The notes under the pieces were generated by a model. It saw only the letters and a program-made list of their open reading frames with translations. It searched no databases and was not told the origin of the DNA. From contig QEUQ01000016.1 in the NCBI GenBank assembly GCA_003577105.1, forward strand, positions 27,205 through 91,204: a stretch of 64,000 nt of DNA, written 5' to 3'. Numbering within the stretch: position 1 is the first letter of the stretch; the number at the start of each line of letters is the position of its first letter. Both the position numbers and the translations under genes were made by a program. Below are positions 17,763-26,421 of this stretch, piece by piece. Source of the DNA: Acidobacteriota bacterium (GTDB lineage Bacteria; Actinomycetota; Acidimicrobiia; ATN3).

Positions 17763-18692
17763 TCAGGAATCCTCTGGCTTGGCCTCATCGTCGAGTGAAT
17801 CAGTCATTACCCACGGCCCAATGGGAATCACCTGCGCATCCTCGACGATATCGCCATCGCCTTCGTAGTCTCTCGAAGTTGCGCGCCTAATGAAGTCATC
17901 GAGGGTCTCACCGGGCACTCGCTCCGCAAGCCCTGACGCAACCTCAATTGTCTCGTCAAGACCCGCTGCTATAACGGCTTCCGCGATCGCCTTCGTCACT
18001 GCCTCGGTGAGCTTGCCGGCTCGCTCGCGCGGCCACGGAACGAGAAGGGCTGCGTGATTGCCACCGACCCAGAACGCCTGACCATCTTTCGGAGCGACAC
18101 GTTTTAGAGAGTCGGCAGCAATTGCGAGCACCTCGTCGAGGCGATCAAGGCCCTCGGAGGTAGTCACGTGGTCAAGGTGCTGCAGAGTGATGAAGATCAA
18201 CGAGAAGGTCGAGTCAGAATCGGCCCACATCTCACGTAGCTTCATCTCGAATGCCTGGCGATTTGAAAGGCCGGTGGCGGCGTCGCGCTGTCCAAACTCG
18301 ACCAATCGCTCGATCTGCGCCCTCACCTCTAGTAGGCGCGCCACCCTCAAGTACAGCTCCTGGAGAGAAAACGGCTTGGAGATGTAGTCGTGCGCACCGA
18401 GCGCGAGACCATGAATTCGATCGCGCTCAGAAGCCTTGGCGGTCAAGAAGATGACGGGAATGTCACGGGTCCCCGGCACCTGCTGAAGTTGCTCGAGCAC
18501 GGCAAACCCATCCATTCGGGGCATCATCACATCTAGGACAAGGAGGTCCGGTGACTCAGACGCGACCTTCCTAAGGGCTTCCTCGCCGTCGGCAGCTTCC
18601 ACGACATCGAAACCGTGGCGCGCCAAATTGGTCTTGACCATCCACCTTAGGTTTGGCTGATCGTCAACGATCAGAATCCGAGCCCGGTTCAT
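17763..18692 (-). CDS. Response regulator: REC domain plus degenerate GGDEF-like domain
   Basis: The N-terminal receiver domain ([11 protein letters not shown], phospho-acceptor Asp in [13 protein letters not shown], switch Thr in FLTAK, Lys in SKPF) is intact. A linker helix leads to a GGDEF-fold domain beginning [17 protein letters not shown]. Where GGDEF should stand the sequence reads [12 protein letters not shown], lacking the acidic metal and catalytic residues, so diguanylate cyclase activity is unlikely; it may bind nucleotide or act by dimerisation. No histidine kinase is adjacent. Start taken at ATG 18692; TTG 18701 would add three residues. The upstream gap contains a perfect 14-bp palindrome at 18705-18718. 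Confidence 0.85.
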   Translation of the reverse strand: MNRARILIVDDQPNLRWMVKTNLARHGFDVVEAADGEEALRKVASESPDLLVLDVMMPRMDGFAVLEQLQQVPGTRDIPVIFLTAKASERDRIHGLALGAHDYISKPFSLQELYLRVARLLEVRAQIERLVEFGQRDAATGLSNRQAFEMKLREMWADSDSTFSLIFITLQHLDHVTTSEGLDRLDEVLAIAADSLKRVAPKDGQAFWVGGNHAALLVPWPRERAGKLTEAVTKAIAEAVIAAGLDETIEVASGLAERVPGETLDDFIRRATSRDYEGDGDIVEDAQVIPIGPWVMTDSLDDEAKPEDS

Positions 18693-18704
18693 CGCCTGCA
18701 ACCA

Positions 18705-18718
18705 GCGCGCATGCGCGC
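18705..18718. promoter_or_regulatory. Perfect 14-bp palindrome upstream of the response regulator
   Basis: GCGCGCATGCGCGC is its own reverse complement and ends about a dozen bases before the response regulator start, in a position where a dimeric repressor could sit. Low complexity means chance is possible. Confidence 0.3.
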
Positions 18719-18897
18719 ATCCTCACATCGGTTTCAAACAAAGCACGCTGAAAAGGATCTCCCAGTCCGCCACACGCGCGTCTAAAACTTAGCCGGGAAG
18801 ACGCTCACTCTGCTTGATCAACTCTGACTAGTAAGCGCCAGTCGATCGAGGAGCAGTTCAGCTCCGTATCTACAATGGCGTCGATATCGGCTCGAAC

Positions 18898-20109
18898 GTG
18901 GGGCATTTCGTGGACGAATTCACATCTGAGATAGCTGACGCTGTCGATACCAATGAAGCGGTGCAGATAACGCAAGACCTAGTTCGCGCGCCGAGCGAGA
19001 ATCCTCCCGGTCGCGAGCATTTAGCTGCGGCCGTTGCCAGGCAGTGGCTCGAGGAGGCAGGCTGCGAGGGATTCGAGGAGTTCGAAGAGTTCGAGGGGCG
19101 GACCAATCTGATTGCATCTTGGGGCGATTCTTCATCGGGCCCAAGGCTCATCTTCAACGGTCATCTCGACGTTGTTCCCGCCGCCGACGCCGACGGGTGG
19201 GACAACCCGCCATTTTCCGCAGTCGTCAAGGACGGGAAGATATTCGGGCGTGGGACATCTGACATGAAGAGCGGGATCGCCGCCATGATCGAGGCGGTGG
19301 CCGCGCTCAACCGAGTCGGATTCAAGCCACGCGGCCACGTCCAATTCCAATTGGTTGCCGATGAGGAGTCATTTGGCAGGCACGGAACCGAGTTCCTCTT
19401 GCGAAAGAACCTGCTTGCCGGCGATGCGGCGGTGATTGGGGAACCTACTTCGCTCATGATCTGCCTCGGCGAGCGGGGCGCATACTGGGCCACTATCCAC
19501 GCAACTGGGCGTGCCGCGCATGGATCAGTGCCGGAACAGGGCATAAGTGCAATTGAGAAGGTCGCAAAGGCAGCAGTCGCACTGCACGGCAGAGAATTCA
19601 GCGAATCCCACCCGCTGCTCGGCAAGCCCACTCTCAATGTTGGAACCATCGCCGGCGGCACTAAGGTCAATGTGGTCGCAGACAGGGCAAGCATCTCAAT
19701 CGACAGGCGAGCGGTCCCTGGAGAGACCGAAGAGGGAGTTCAGGGTCAAATCGAGGCGATTCTTGAAGAGATCAAGGCCGGTGATCCCGATTGCGAATTC
19801 AATATCGAGGTCTTCGGCTTCGCTGAGCCTTCGATCATCCAAAAGGATGCGCCAATTGTGCGGCTACTAGCTGATTCGGTTGAGTCTCAAACGGGGGGCC
19901 CTCCGGACTACTACGGAAGTCCGGGAGCAACTGACGCTCGATTCCTGAGAAATCAGGGGCGAATTCCGGCAGTTGTCTTCGGGCCGGGGATCATGGGCGC
20001 TGCACACACGGTCAACGAGTTTGCGGATGTCGCGAGCATTGGAATCGCGTCAAAGGTCTACGCGGAACTTGCGTATCGGTTCTTCTCGACCTGGGAGACG
20101 GCCAGCTGA
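18898..20109 (+). CDS. M20 family metallopeptidase (ArgE/DapE/ACY1 type)
   Basis: A 403-residue zinc hydrolase. Metal and catalytic landmarks: His89 and Asp91 in FNGHLDVVP, Asp122 in [10 protein letters not shown], Glu156-Glu157 in ADEESFG, Glu in GEPTS, and a late His in GAAHTVNE. Family members remove acyl groups from N-acyl amino acids or cleave small peptides. GTG 18898 is used; GTG 18910, preceded by GGGG, is an alternative. A TACAAT hexamer at 18871-18876 may be the -10 element. An odd acidic run [11 protein letters not shown] lies near residue 60. The next gene, an alcohol dehydrogenase, starts on the last base of its stop. The physiological substrate is not identifiable. Confidence 0.87.
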   Translation: MGHFVDEFTSEIADAVDTNEAVQITQDLVRAPSENPPGREHLAAAVARQWLEEAGCEGFEEFEEFEGRTNLIASWGDSSSGPRLIFNGHLDVVPAADADGWDNPPFSAVVKDGKIFGRGTSDMKSGIAAMIEAVAALNRVGFKPRGHVQFQLVADEESFGRHGTEFLLRKNLLAGDAAVIGEPTSLMICLGERGAYWATIHATGRAAHGSVPEQGISAIEKVAKAAVALHGREFSESHPLLGKPTLNVGTIAGGTKVNVVADRASISIDRRAVPGETEEGVQGQIEAILEEIKAGDPDCEFNIEVFGFAEPSIIQKDAPIVRLLADSVESQTGGPPDYYGSPGATDARFLRNQGRIPAVVFGPGIMGAAHTVNEFADVASIGIASKVYAELAYRFFSTWETAS

Positions 20110-21116
20110 TGCGAGCCTGGGTGGTGAGCAGGCCCGCTCCGATCGACTCAGGTCCGCTTAGAGAGATAGACCGGGAATGCCCTGAACCTGGGCGCGGTGA
20201 GATCCTCGTCAAGGTGAGCACTTGCGGAGTTTGTCGCACCGATCTCCATGTCGTCGAGGGTGATCTCACCACAAAGCGAGATCAAGTGATACCGGGCCAC
20301 GAAATCGTCGGATCCGTTGAGGCCCGGGGAGAGGGCGCGACGCGCTTCGCGCTCGGTGAGCGTGTCGGGATCCCATGGCTCAACTCGACCTGCGGATCCT
20401 GCAGGTACTGCCTCACCGGACACGAGAACCTCTGCCTCGATCCGCGATTCACCGGATGGGATATAGACGGGGGATATGCCGAGTATGCAGTGGTCAACGA
20501 GGAATTCGCCTACTTGATACCCGAACGCTTCGACGATTTCACCGCGGCACCACTGCTGTGTGCCGGCATCATCGGATACCGCGCGCTTCAGCGCGCCGAC
20601 TTACCAGCCGGTGGCCGCCTCGGGATTTGGGGATTTGGGGGCTCAGCGCATCTCACCGCGCAAATCGCGCTCGCGCGCGGCGCGACGGTTCACGTCATGA
20701 CTCGTTCTGGCGATGCACGCCGCCTAGCTCTCGAGTTGGGAGCTGCCTCAGCTGGGCGAGCTACCGACCCGCCTCCCGAGCCACTGGATTCTGGGATTGT
20801 GTTTGCACCCGCTGGCGAGCTGATTCCGGCAGCGCTCGAATCACTCGACAGAGGTGGAACGCTGGCAATCGCGGGGATTCACCTGAGCGACATTCCGGAG
20901 CTGGACTATCAGCGCCACCTGTTTCAGGAACGCAGTTTGCGAAGCGTCACGGCTAACACGCGAGAGGACGGCAGAGCTTTTCTCGCCGAGGCCGAGAAGA
21001 TCGGAATTCGCGTCGAGACCGTCAAGTATGGCTTCCATAGGGCGTCCGACGCCCTGTCCGACCTGGCAAATGACAGATTCAGCGGCGCAGCGGTGCTCGA
21101 CGTGCGAAATATCTGA
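20109..21116 (+). CDS. Zinc-dependent alcohol dehydrogenase, AdhA-like
   Basis: A 335-residue MDR-family dehydrogenase. CGVCRTDLH and GHEIVG provide the catalytic-zinc ligands; [15 protein letters not shown] gives the four structural-zinc cysteines. The nucleotide-binding loop reads [16 protein letters not shown], as in the mycobacterial AdhA subgroup, rather than the standard GxGxxG. ATG overlaps the peptidase stop (TGATG). A second, more distant ADH is convergent on the other side of a terminator at 21267-21296. The substrate alcohol or aldehyde is unknown. Confidence 0.88.
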   Translation: MRAWVVSRPAPIDSGPLREIDRECPEPGRGEILVKVSTCGVCRTDLHVVEGDLTTKRDQVIPGHEIVGSVEARGEGATRFALGERVGIPWLNSTCGSCRYCLTGHENLCLDPRFTGWDIDGGYAEYAVVNEEFAYLIPERFDDFTAAPLLCAGIIGYRALQRADLPAGGRLGIWGFGGSAHLTAQIALARGATVHVMTRSGDARRLALELGAASAGRATDPPPEPLDSGIVFAPAGELIPAALESLDRGGTLAIAGIHLSDIPELDYQRHLFQERSLRSVTANTREDGRAFLAEAEKIGIRVETVKYGFHRASDALSDLANDRFSGAAVLDVRNI

Positions 21117-21125
21117 ATTTGGGGG

Positions 21126-21152
21126 TTGCATACCGGCCTAGCTGCTGATAAT
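21126..21152 (+). promoter_or_regulatory. Candidate promoter for a small RNA
   Basis: TTGCAT (21126-21131) and GATAAT (21147-21152, five of six consensus) with 15-nt spacing, in the convergent gap after the AdhA-like gene. The hexamers stand out in this GC-rich sequence, but the spacing is short, so the -35 assignment is weak. Confidence 0.4.
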
Positions 21153-21158
21153 ATAACC

Positions 21159-21299
21159 GGGCAAGGTCGGTAAAAATCCTAACTAAAACAGCTAGGGTTT
21201 TGAGTACTTTGTCGACAGGTGTCCGACAATGCCGGCAACCGGCCCGCTGGCATTGTCGGATTTATTCGAGAGCCCCCTCAGTTGAGGGGGCTCTCGCTT
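21159..21299 (+). ncRNA. Putative structured small RNA between two convergent ADH genes
   Basis: The 183-bp gap lacks any coding ORF but contains three consecutive stems: AAAATCCTA/TAGGGTTTT (21173-21181 with 21193-21201, one G-T pair), CCGACAATGCC/GGCATTGTCGG (21223-21233 with 21249-21259), and a 14-bp terminator stem (21267-21296) followed by CTTT. A promoter-like sequence precedes it. The layout fits a free-standing RNA of about 140 nt, although the stems could simply be terminators for the flanking genes. It does not match any riboswitch or 6S pattern I can recall. Confidence 0.4.
21267..21296 (+). terminator. Intrinsic terminator hairpin
   Basis: CGAGAGCCCCCTCA and TGAGGGGGCTCTCG form a perfect 14-bp stem with a tiny loop, followed by CTTTC on the plus strand. 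The T-run is short, as is common in high-GC bacteria. It would end plus-strand transcription before the minus-strand ADH stop at 21300. Confidence 0.8.
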
Positions 21300-22343
21300 T
21301 CACCCGTTGGGTGTGATGACCGCTCTCCCCTTCAGCTCGCCTGCCTTCATTTTTCCGTAGGCCTCCATCGCGTTTTCCAGCGAGAACTTCTCGACATCGA
21401 CACTGATCCTCCCCATGCGAGCCAGCTCTATGACGTCTGCCGTGTCAGCTATCGAACCCCAGAAGGTGGATGCAACCGAACACTCGATCGGGACCGTGAC
21501 GACACTGAAATTCAGGAAGCCAACCGCCAGCCCTACGATGGTGAGATGACCGAGGCGCCTCGCCACTTGTGCACCGAGAAGCATGGTGTCGTTGTTTCCG
21601 ACGAAATCGAGAACCAGCTCTGCTCCGAGATCGCCGGTGATCTTCTTGATCTCAGCGACTGCCGCCCCTCCGGCCTCGACCACATGGTCAGCGCCGTGCG
21701 CGAGCGCGTTCTCGAGCTTCTCCGTTGAGACATCTACGGCTATCACCCTCACCGGTGCAAGTGCCTTAAGTATCTGGACCGCAAGATGCCCTAGGCCGCC
21801 AACGCCGATCACTACAGCGCTCGAACCTGGAATCAAGAGATCAAGGGAGCGGCGAATTGCGTGATACGGCGTCGTGCCGGCATCAGTCAGCGGCGCCGCG
21901 ACGGCTGGATCGAGATCGCCGATCGGCACGAGGTAGCGCGGACTGCGCACGAGCACGTACTCGGCCATCCCCCCATCTAGACCAAGTCCAAGCCCTGCGG
22001 CATTTCGTAAACCCTCGGTCTTATCGCAGTAGTTCTCACGCCCTTCTCTACATAGCCTGCATCGAAGACAGCCGTATGCACCGTGAACGGCTACCGCTTC
22101 GCCTAGCTGATACCCGGTCGTGCCCTCGCCAAGTGCCTCGACTGTTCCGGCGATCTCATGTCCGAGGGTAAACGGAACCGAATAGTTGAACGCGCCCGGA
22201 GGCATTTCCATTAGATGGATGTCCGAATGGCATGCGCCCGCAGCGCTCACCTTGACAAGTACCTCGCCCGGTGCCGGCTCTGGCGTCGGGACTTCCTCGA
22301 CTACGGGCTCGCTCATCCAAGCGTTCATGCGGAGTGCCTTCAT
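21300..22343 (-). CDS. Zinc-dependent NAD(P) alcohol dehydrogenase
   Basis: A 347-residue MDR dehydrogenase. Catalytic zinc ligands are in GACHSDIH and GHEIAG; the structural zinc site is CLRCRLCREGRENYC; the cofactor loop VIGVGGLGHLAVQIL is canonical GxGxxG. A following Asp (IAVDVSTEKLE) favours NAD over NADP. The length and segments resemble actinobacterial secondary-alcohol or aryl/alkyl alcohol dehydrogenases. It is single, its start facing the M50 protease gene, and ends just after the terminator at 21267-21296. Confidence 0.9.
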   Translation of the reverse strand: MKALRMNAWMSEPVVEEVPTPEPAPGEVLVKVSAAGACHSDIHLMEMPPGAFNYSVPFTLGHEIAGTVEALGEGTTGYQLGEAVAVHGAYGCLRCRLCREGRENYCDKTEGLRNAAGLGLGLDGGMAEYVLVRSPRYLVPIGDLDPAVAAPLTDAGTTPYHAIRRSLDLLIPGSSAVVIGVGGLGHLAVQILKALAPVRVIAVDVSTEKLENALAHGADHVVEAGGAAVAEIKKITGDLGAELVLDFVGNNDTMLLGAQVARRLGHLTIVGLAVGFLNFSVVTVPIECSVASTFWGSIADTADVIELARMGRISVDVEKFSLENAMEAYGKMKAGELKGRAVITPNG

Positions 22344-22434
22344 TTGTTACCACCTTTGAGAATTGGCGGGCCTCGGCGTTGGGTATCGTGATCCGATAGA
22401 GCATGCCCGATGCAACCTCGGATCCGAGGAGCGA

Positions 22435-23484
22435 GTGAACCGAGACTTCTCATTTCCCATTGCGCGGATCTTCGGGATCCAGCTTCGGATCCACTACACG
22501 TTCTTCCTGATCGTCGTTGTCTTCGCGCTGGGCGCGACCGCACCCGGCGGACTGGGCGTCGTGAGCGCAATGATCTGGCTGGCCCTGATCTTCTTATGCG
22601 TGCTGATCCACGAACTCGCCCACTCACTCCTCGCGAGACGCAAGGGGGCGACCGTCAAGGGGATCGTGCTCCTGCCGATCGGCGGAGTTTCGCAACTCGA
22701 GAATCTTCCCGAATCACCACAAGACGAATTCGCGATCGCGATTGTTGGACCGTTGGCCAGCTTTGGGCTGGCAGCTGCGTCAGCTGCCGGGGCGGCTGCG
22801 CTCAAGATTCCCCTGTGGCCGCCCAATCTCTACGACGGTCCGCTCCTTTCACGGCTGGCCTGGTTCAACCTGATAATCGGAGCGTTCAACTTGATCCCCG
22901 CTTTCCCTCTTGATGGTGGCAGGGTCCTTCGATCACTTCTCCAACGAAACCGCCCGCTCGAAGAGGCAACCCGTCTGGCCTCGCGCATCGGCCGTGTGGT
23001 TGCGGTTGTACTTATTGCTGCTGGGCTCTTCTACAGCCTCTGGCTAGTAATCATCGGTCTGTTCATCTTTTTCGGCGCTTCGTCGGAGGAGGCGGCGACA
23101 ATCGTCCACAGCCGCATGAAGTCGCTCTTGGTCAGAGACATCATGGTCACGAACCCAATTACGGTCGACGCCGCTACCCAATCCGGCTATCTGCTCGAAA
23201 TGGTCCGGCGGACATCCCAACGCGAGTTCCCTATGCTCGAAGGGGGCCACTACGCGGGGATGATCACCACCGACGTCTTGATGGCATACCCCCCCACAAC
23301 TTACGTCGGATATATCGCGGATCGAGGATGCCCCGCAGTCGCCCCGTCGGACTCGCTCGATCACGCGGAGATCACGGTATTGGGGCCCTCTGGGCGACCC
23401 GCTATCGCCGTGATCGAAGATGGACAAGTGGTCGGACTTCTCACCCAGGCAGACGTTGCGAGGATTGTTCAGCAAGGTCGCTGA
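22435..23484 (+). CDS. Site-2-protease-type M50 membrane metalloprotease with CBS domains
   Basis: Starts at GTG 22435, with GAGGAG upstream, giving MNRDFSFPIARIFGIQLRIH and 349 residues; longer starts upstream lack a ribosome-binding site. HELAH (residues 59-63) inside a membrane helix plus LDGGR (Asp160) are the two zinc motifs of M50 enzymes, which cut membrane proteins within the bilayer. The C-terminal 110 residues form a CBS pair (DIMVTNPITVDA ... VIEDGQVVGLLTQADVARI) that may sense adenyl nucleotides. The last 44 bp overlap the end of the convergent phosphoribosyltransferase-hydrolase gene. Natural substrates are unknown. Confidence 0.9.
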   Translation: MNRDFSFPIARIFGIQLRIHYTFFLIVVVFALGATAPGGLGVVSAMIWLALIFLCVLIHELAHSLLARRKGATVKGIVLLPIGGVSQLENLPESPQDEFAIAIVGPLASFGLAAASAAGAAALKIPLWPPNLYDGPLLSRLAWFNLIIGAFNLIPAFPLDGGRVLRSLLQRNRPLEEATRLASRIGRVVAVVLIAAGLFYSLWLVIIGLFIFFGASSEEAATIVHSRMKSLLVRDIMVTNPITVDAATQSGYLLEMVRRTSQREFPMLEGGHYAGMITTDVLMAYPPTTYVGYIADRGCPAVAPSDSLDHAEITVLGPSGRPAIAVIEDGQVVGLLTQADVARIVQQGR

Positions 23485-24772
23485 AATAGGCCGCCGCAAG
23501 CCTTGAGACCTCCCCTAGCGTTCCCGGCTCTTCAAAGAGATGTCCTGCGCCCGGAACAACCGCAAGTTCGACGTCAGAACGAATCAAAGCCGCTGCCCGC
23601 CGATTCAATTCAAGGACTTCGCGGTCGGTACCACCAACAATCAGCAGTACCGGGGCGGTCACGTTGGGAAGTGCATCGCCTGCCAGATCTGGTCGACCTC
23701 CACGCGACACGACTCCGCTGATGCCGCCCCCCAATTTGGCAGCCGCGACAAGTGCGGCGGCGGCTCCCGTCGACGCGCCGAAGTAAAAGACGGGCAAGCC
23801 GATCCGGCCCAAGGCGGAGTGCTCGCCTACCCACCTCGTAGCCGCGATCAACCGCTCACCAAGGAGGGCAATGTCGAATACATTCCTCCGGTCCCCTGCC
23901 TCCTCCGGGGTCAAGAGGTCGAATAGGAGCGTTGCCATACCACTTGCATTGAGAGCCTCGGCTACCTCGATGTTGCGCGGGCTGAGCCTGCTGCTCCCCG
24001 AGCCGTGCGCAAAAATCACTATTCCGCGAGGCTCCAGAGGAATTGTCAGCCTCCCTTGAAGTACAGCCCGCCCGGCAGTGATAGAGACTTCCTGCGGACC
24101 CACACCGAGAGACCCCGCCGGGTCCGAGGCATCTGCCGCCGGCGCTCCAAGCAGGTCGAGCACTTCGGCATCGGATGTCTGGGTGAAGTCCATGTACCAC
24201 TGACCCACAGCCGCGAAGTGTTCAGGGGCAGTGAGGCAGACAACCTCGTAACCGTCACGTTGAAGCTCGCCGACTGTCTCGCGCGCGCCAACTGGCACTG
24301 CAAGCAAGACGCGCTCTGCCCCAAGCCTCCTCAGTGCATCGAGACCGGCACGTGCGGTGTATCCAGTCGCGAGCCCGTCATCTACCAGCACAGCCGTTTG
24401 TCCGGAGAGATCGGGCAACGTCCGGCCGGATCGGTATCGATCAACTCTCCTGCTGAGTTCCTCTTGCTCGCGTTCAATCACCCGTTCGATCTGTGTGCGG
24501 GTGATTCCGAGGCGTTCGACAAGGCTCCCGTTCAGGACCGCCACCCCGCCCTCCGCGATTGCACCGAAACCCAATTCGCTATGACCTGGTACTCCGAGCT
24601 TCCGGGCGACTATCACGTCGAGAGGTGCATCTAAGGCCTTGGCAACACCTGCTGCCACAGGAACACCTCCACGCGGCAGAGCAAGAACGGTGCACACTCC
24701 TAAGCCGGCGTTGGCAAGGCTCTCACCAAGCCTTTCCCCGGCGTCTATGCGATCTTTGAATACCAACTGCAT
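23441..24772 (-). CDS. Phosphoribosyltransferase - alpha/beta-hydrolase fusion
   Basis: The N-terminal ~210 residues are a PRTase-like domain with LALPRGGVPVAAG and the PRPP loop AVLVDDGLATGYTARAG. The C-terminal ~210 residues form an alpha/beta hydrolase: IVIFAHGSGSSRLSPRN, nucleophile elbow GASTGAAAAL and a late GAGHLFEEPG histidine. Such fusions occur in several bacterial groups, but no reaction is firmly established for them. ATG 24772 is preferred over TTG 24793 because GGGAGG lies at a proper distance. The 3' end overlaps the M50 protease gene by 44 bp, antisense. It faces a universal stress protein gene, which fits a stress or dormancy role, though that is only inferred. Confidence 0.82.
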   Translation of the reverse strand: MQLVFKDRIDAGERLGESLANAGLGVCTVLALPRGGVPVAAGVAKALDAPLDVIVARKLGVPGHSELGFGAIAEGGVAVLNGSLVERLGITRTQIERVIEREQEELSRRVDRYRSGRTLPDLSGQTAVLVDDGLATGYTARAGLDALRRLGAERVLLAVPVGARETVGELQRDGYEVVCLTAPEHFAAVGQWYMDFTQTSDAEVLDLLGAPAADASDPAGSLGVGPQEVSITAGRAVLQGRLTIPLEPRGIVIFAHGSGSSRLSPRNIEVAEALNASGMATLLFDLLTPEEAGDRRNVFDIALLGERLIAATRWVGEHSALGRIGLPVFYFGASTGAAAALVAAAKLGGGISGVVSRGGRPDLAGDALPNVTAPVLLIVGGTDREVLELNRRAAALIRSDVELAVVPGAGHLFEEPGTLGEVSRLAAAYFSDLAEQSSQRLPG

Positions 24773-24933
24773 CCTCCGGCCCTCCCGCGGCAAGAAACTC
24801 GCGGGATCGCCTAGGTAAACATCGCACGGGACTATTCGATTCCGGGTCTAGCCAAATTTCGAGGAGGGTCGGCCGTATTCCGCCGCTGTAGTCTTTGGGC
24901 CGCGTTACGACCTCATCCATCAAGGAGATGCCC

Positions 24934-25719
24934 ATGACCGCGAGGACTCTTGTCTTCGGTGACGACGGATCGACCGAAGCCGACCGGGTCTGGCGCTGGA
25001 TCACCTCTCAGAAATGGGACGGATGGCGCGCGCAGGTCATCAACGCAGATCCGCCAGAGATCCCGACAAGACTCTCGGCACCCGATGCCGACAAGCCCCA
25101 CCCGTGGGATCCACCGCAACCCCGCATTGCGGTTGCGAGCTCGGGGTTGAGCGCAGTAGAGCACCTGCGGGCCGAGGTCGACCCACGCGTCGCACTAACC
25201 GAAGTTGATGCTGCTTCACTGATCGTCGTCGGGCCACGGGGGGCCGGAGCCATGAAGGCGCTTGGCATCGGGAGTACGACGGAGTACCTCCTCGCTGGCG
25301 CGCCCGCGCCGCTCCTCATTTCCCGCGGCGAGTCGCGGGTCGGGCAAGTTCTCGTCTGCGCCGACGGTTCTGAGTTCTCAATTCACGCGGCGGAAGCTGC
25401 CGCTTGCCTCCCCTGGATTTCGGAGACCAACGTTTCCGTCATGACTGTGAATCCAACTCTCGGACATGATCCAGAGGGAGTTGACCGGGCAGCCAGCGCG
25501 CTTGAAAGCGCGGGAGCGACGGTCCGCCGATTGAGCGGTGAAGGCAAAGTCTCGAGAGCAATAGAAGATGAAGCGGAACGCACCGGGACCGACCTGATAG
25601 TGGTGGGCACGAGGAGCATCGCCGGACTGCGAAAGGCTCTTCTCGGCTCAACGGCAAGCTGGCTTGCGCGCCACGCAGAATGCTCAGTTCTCGTCGCTTT
25701 TCCGGAGGTCTCCAGCTAG
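24934..25719 (+). CDS. Universal stress protein, tandem Usp domains
   Basis: ATG 24934 with AAGGAG six bases upstream yields a 261-residue protein. Both halves look Usp-like: LVFGDDGSTEADRVWRW with IVVGPRGAGAMKALGIGSTTE in the first, and VLVCADGSEFSIHAAEA with IVVGTRSIAGLRKALLGS in the second. The second half keeps the GxxGxxxxGS-type ATP-binding loop. Family members bind ATP and help survival under growth arrest or hypoxia. A TAGTCT hexamer near 24885 may be a -10 element. The last 36 bp overlap bioD tail to tail. Confidence 0.85.
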   Translation: MTARTLVFGDDGSTEADRVWRWITSQKWDGWRAQVINADPPEIPTRLSAPDADKPHPWDPPQPRIAVASSGLSAVEHLRAEVDPRVALTEVDAASLIVVGPRGAGAMKALGIGSTTEYLLAGAPAPLLISRGESRVGQVLVCADGSEFSIHAAEAAACLPWISETNVSVMTVNPTLGHDPEGVDRAASALESAGATVRRLSGEGKVSRAIEDEAERTGTDLIVVGTRSIAGLRKALLGSTASWLARHAECSVLVAFPEVSS

Positions 25720-26421
25720 GGCCTTGAGCGCCAAGGCATTAGGGGCCTCGGTGTCGAGCCCGGCAATTTCGGGAATCACCCCCAACAGCGGAACTCCGGT
25801 GAAGTCTGCGAGGCGTTCCCGATTTGTCTCCTCTGCAATTCCGGGATGCGCGGGCCAGCCTGAGATCACAACGCCTACCACCTCGAGACCGCGCGCCAAA
25901 GCGGATTCGACAGTAAGGCGCGAGTGGTTGAGCGTCCCGAGCAACGGCGAACACGTAATCACGACTGGCAATCCGAGCACGGATGCCAAGTCAGCCATTA
26001 GTACCCCAGGTGCAAAAGGAACCAGCAAGCCACCGGCCCCCTCGACGACAACTACCTCGTGCGATTCAGCCAACTCCGCAAATACGCTCGCGACGACGTT
26101 TGTGTCTAGATCCTTGCCGGCCCGTTCGGCTGCCACCAGAGGGGCGAGCGCCTCGGCCAGCTCATAAGGGACCTCGATGTCCACGTCGATCTCGCATTGC
26201 TCAAACAACTTCCGGACAAATGCCGCGTCGCCCTCGCCCGCGGCAACACCAGTCTGAGCCGGCTTCAAGTAAGCCGGGGTCTGCCCCGTCTCGATCGCCG
26301 ACTTGAGCAAAATCGCGCAAGACACGACTGTCTTGCCGACTCCGGTATCAGTCCCAGTTACGAAGACTTTCTTCGGCAGTTCTGCAAAGCTGAACTCAAG
26401 GCTGCCAAATTCGCTAGTCAT
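25684..26421 (-). CDS. bioD: Dethiobiotin synthetase BioD
   Basis: A 245-residue P-loop protein. KVFVTGTDTGVGKTVVSCAI is the BioD Walker A motif; KPAQTGV, VVVEGAGGLLVPFA and LPVVITCSPLLGTLNHSRLT complete the family pattern. It closes the ureido ring of dethiobiotin from DAPA, CO2 and ATP. It is the last gene of the bioB-A-F-D set and its ATG overlaps the bioF stop by 4 bp. Its 3' end overlaps the stress protein gene on the other strand by 36 bp. Confidence 0.95.
   Translation of the reverse strand: MTSEFGSLEFSFAELPKKVFVTGTDTGVGKTVVSCAILLKSAIETGQTPAYLKPAQTGVAAGEGDAAFVRKLFEQCEIDVDIEVPYELAEALAPLVAAERAGKDLDTNVVASVFAELAESHEVVVVEGAGGLLVPFAPGVLMADLASVLGLPVVITCSPLLGTLNHSRLTVESALARGLEVVGVVISGWPAHPGIAEETNRERLADFTGVPLLGVIPEIAGLDTEAPNALALKALAGDLRKSDEN

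Noticed and set aside
21159..21262. Known riboswitch (c-di-GMP, c-di-AMP, cobalamin types)
   Set aside because: I could not place the conserved core sequences of any of these, and there is no downstream gene on the plus strand for it to control.
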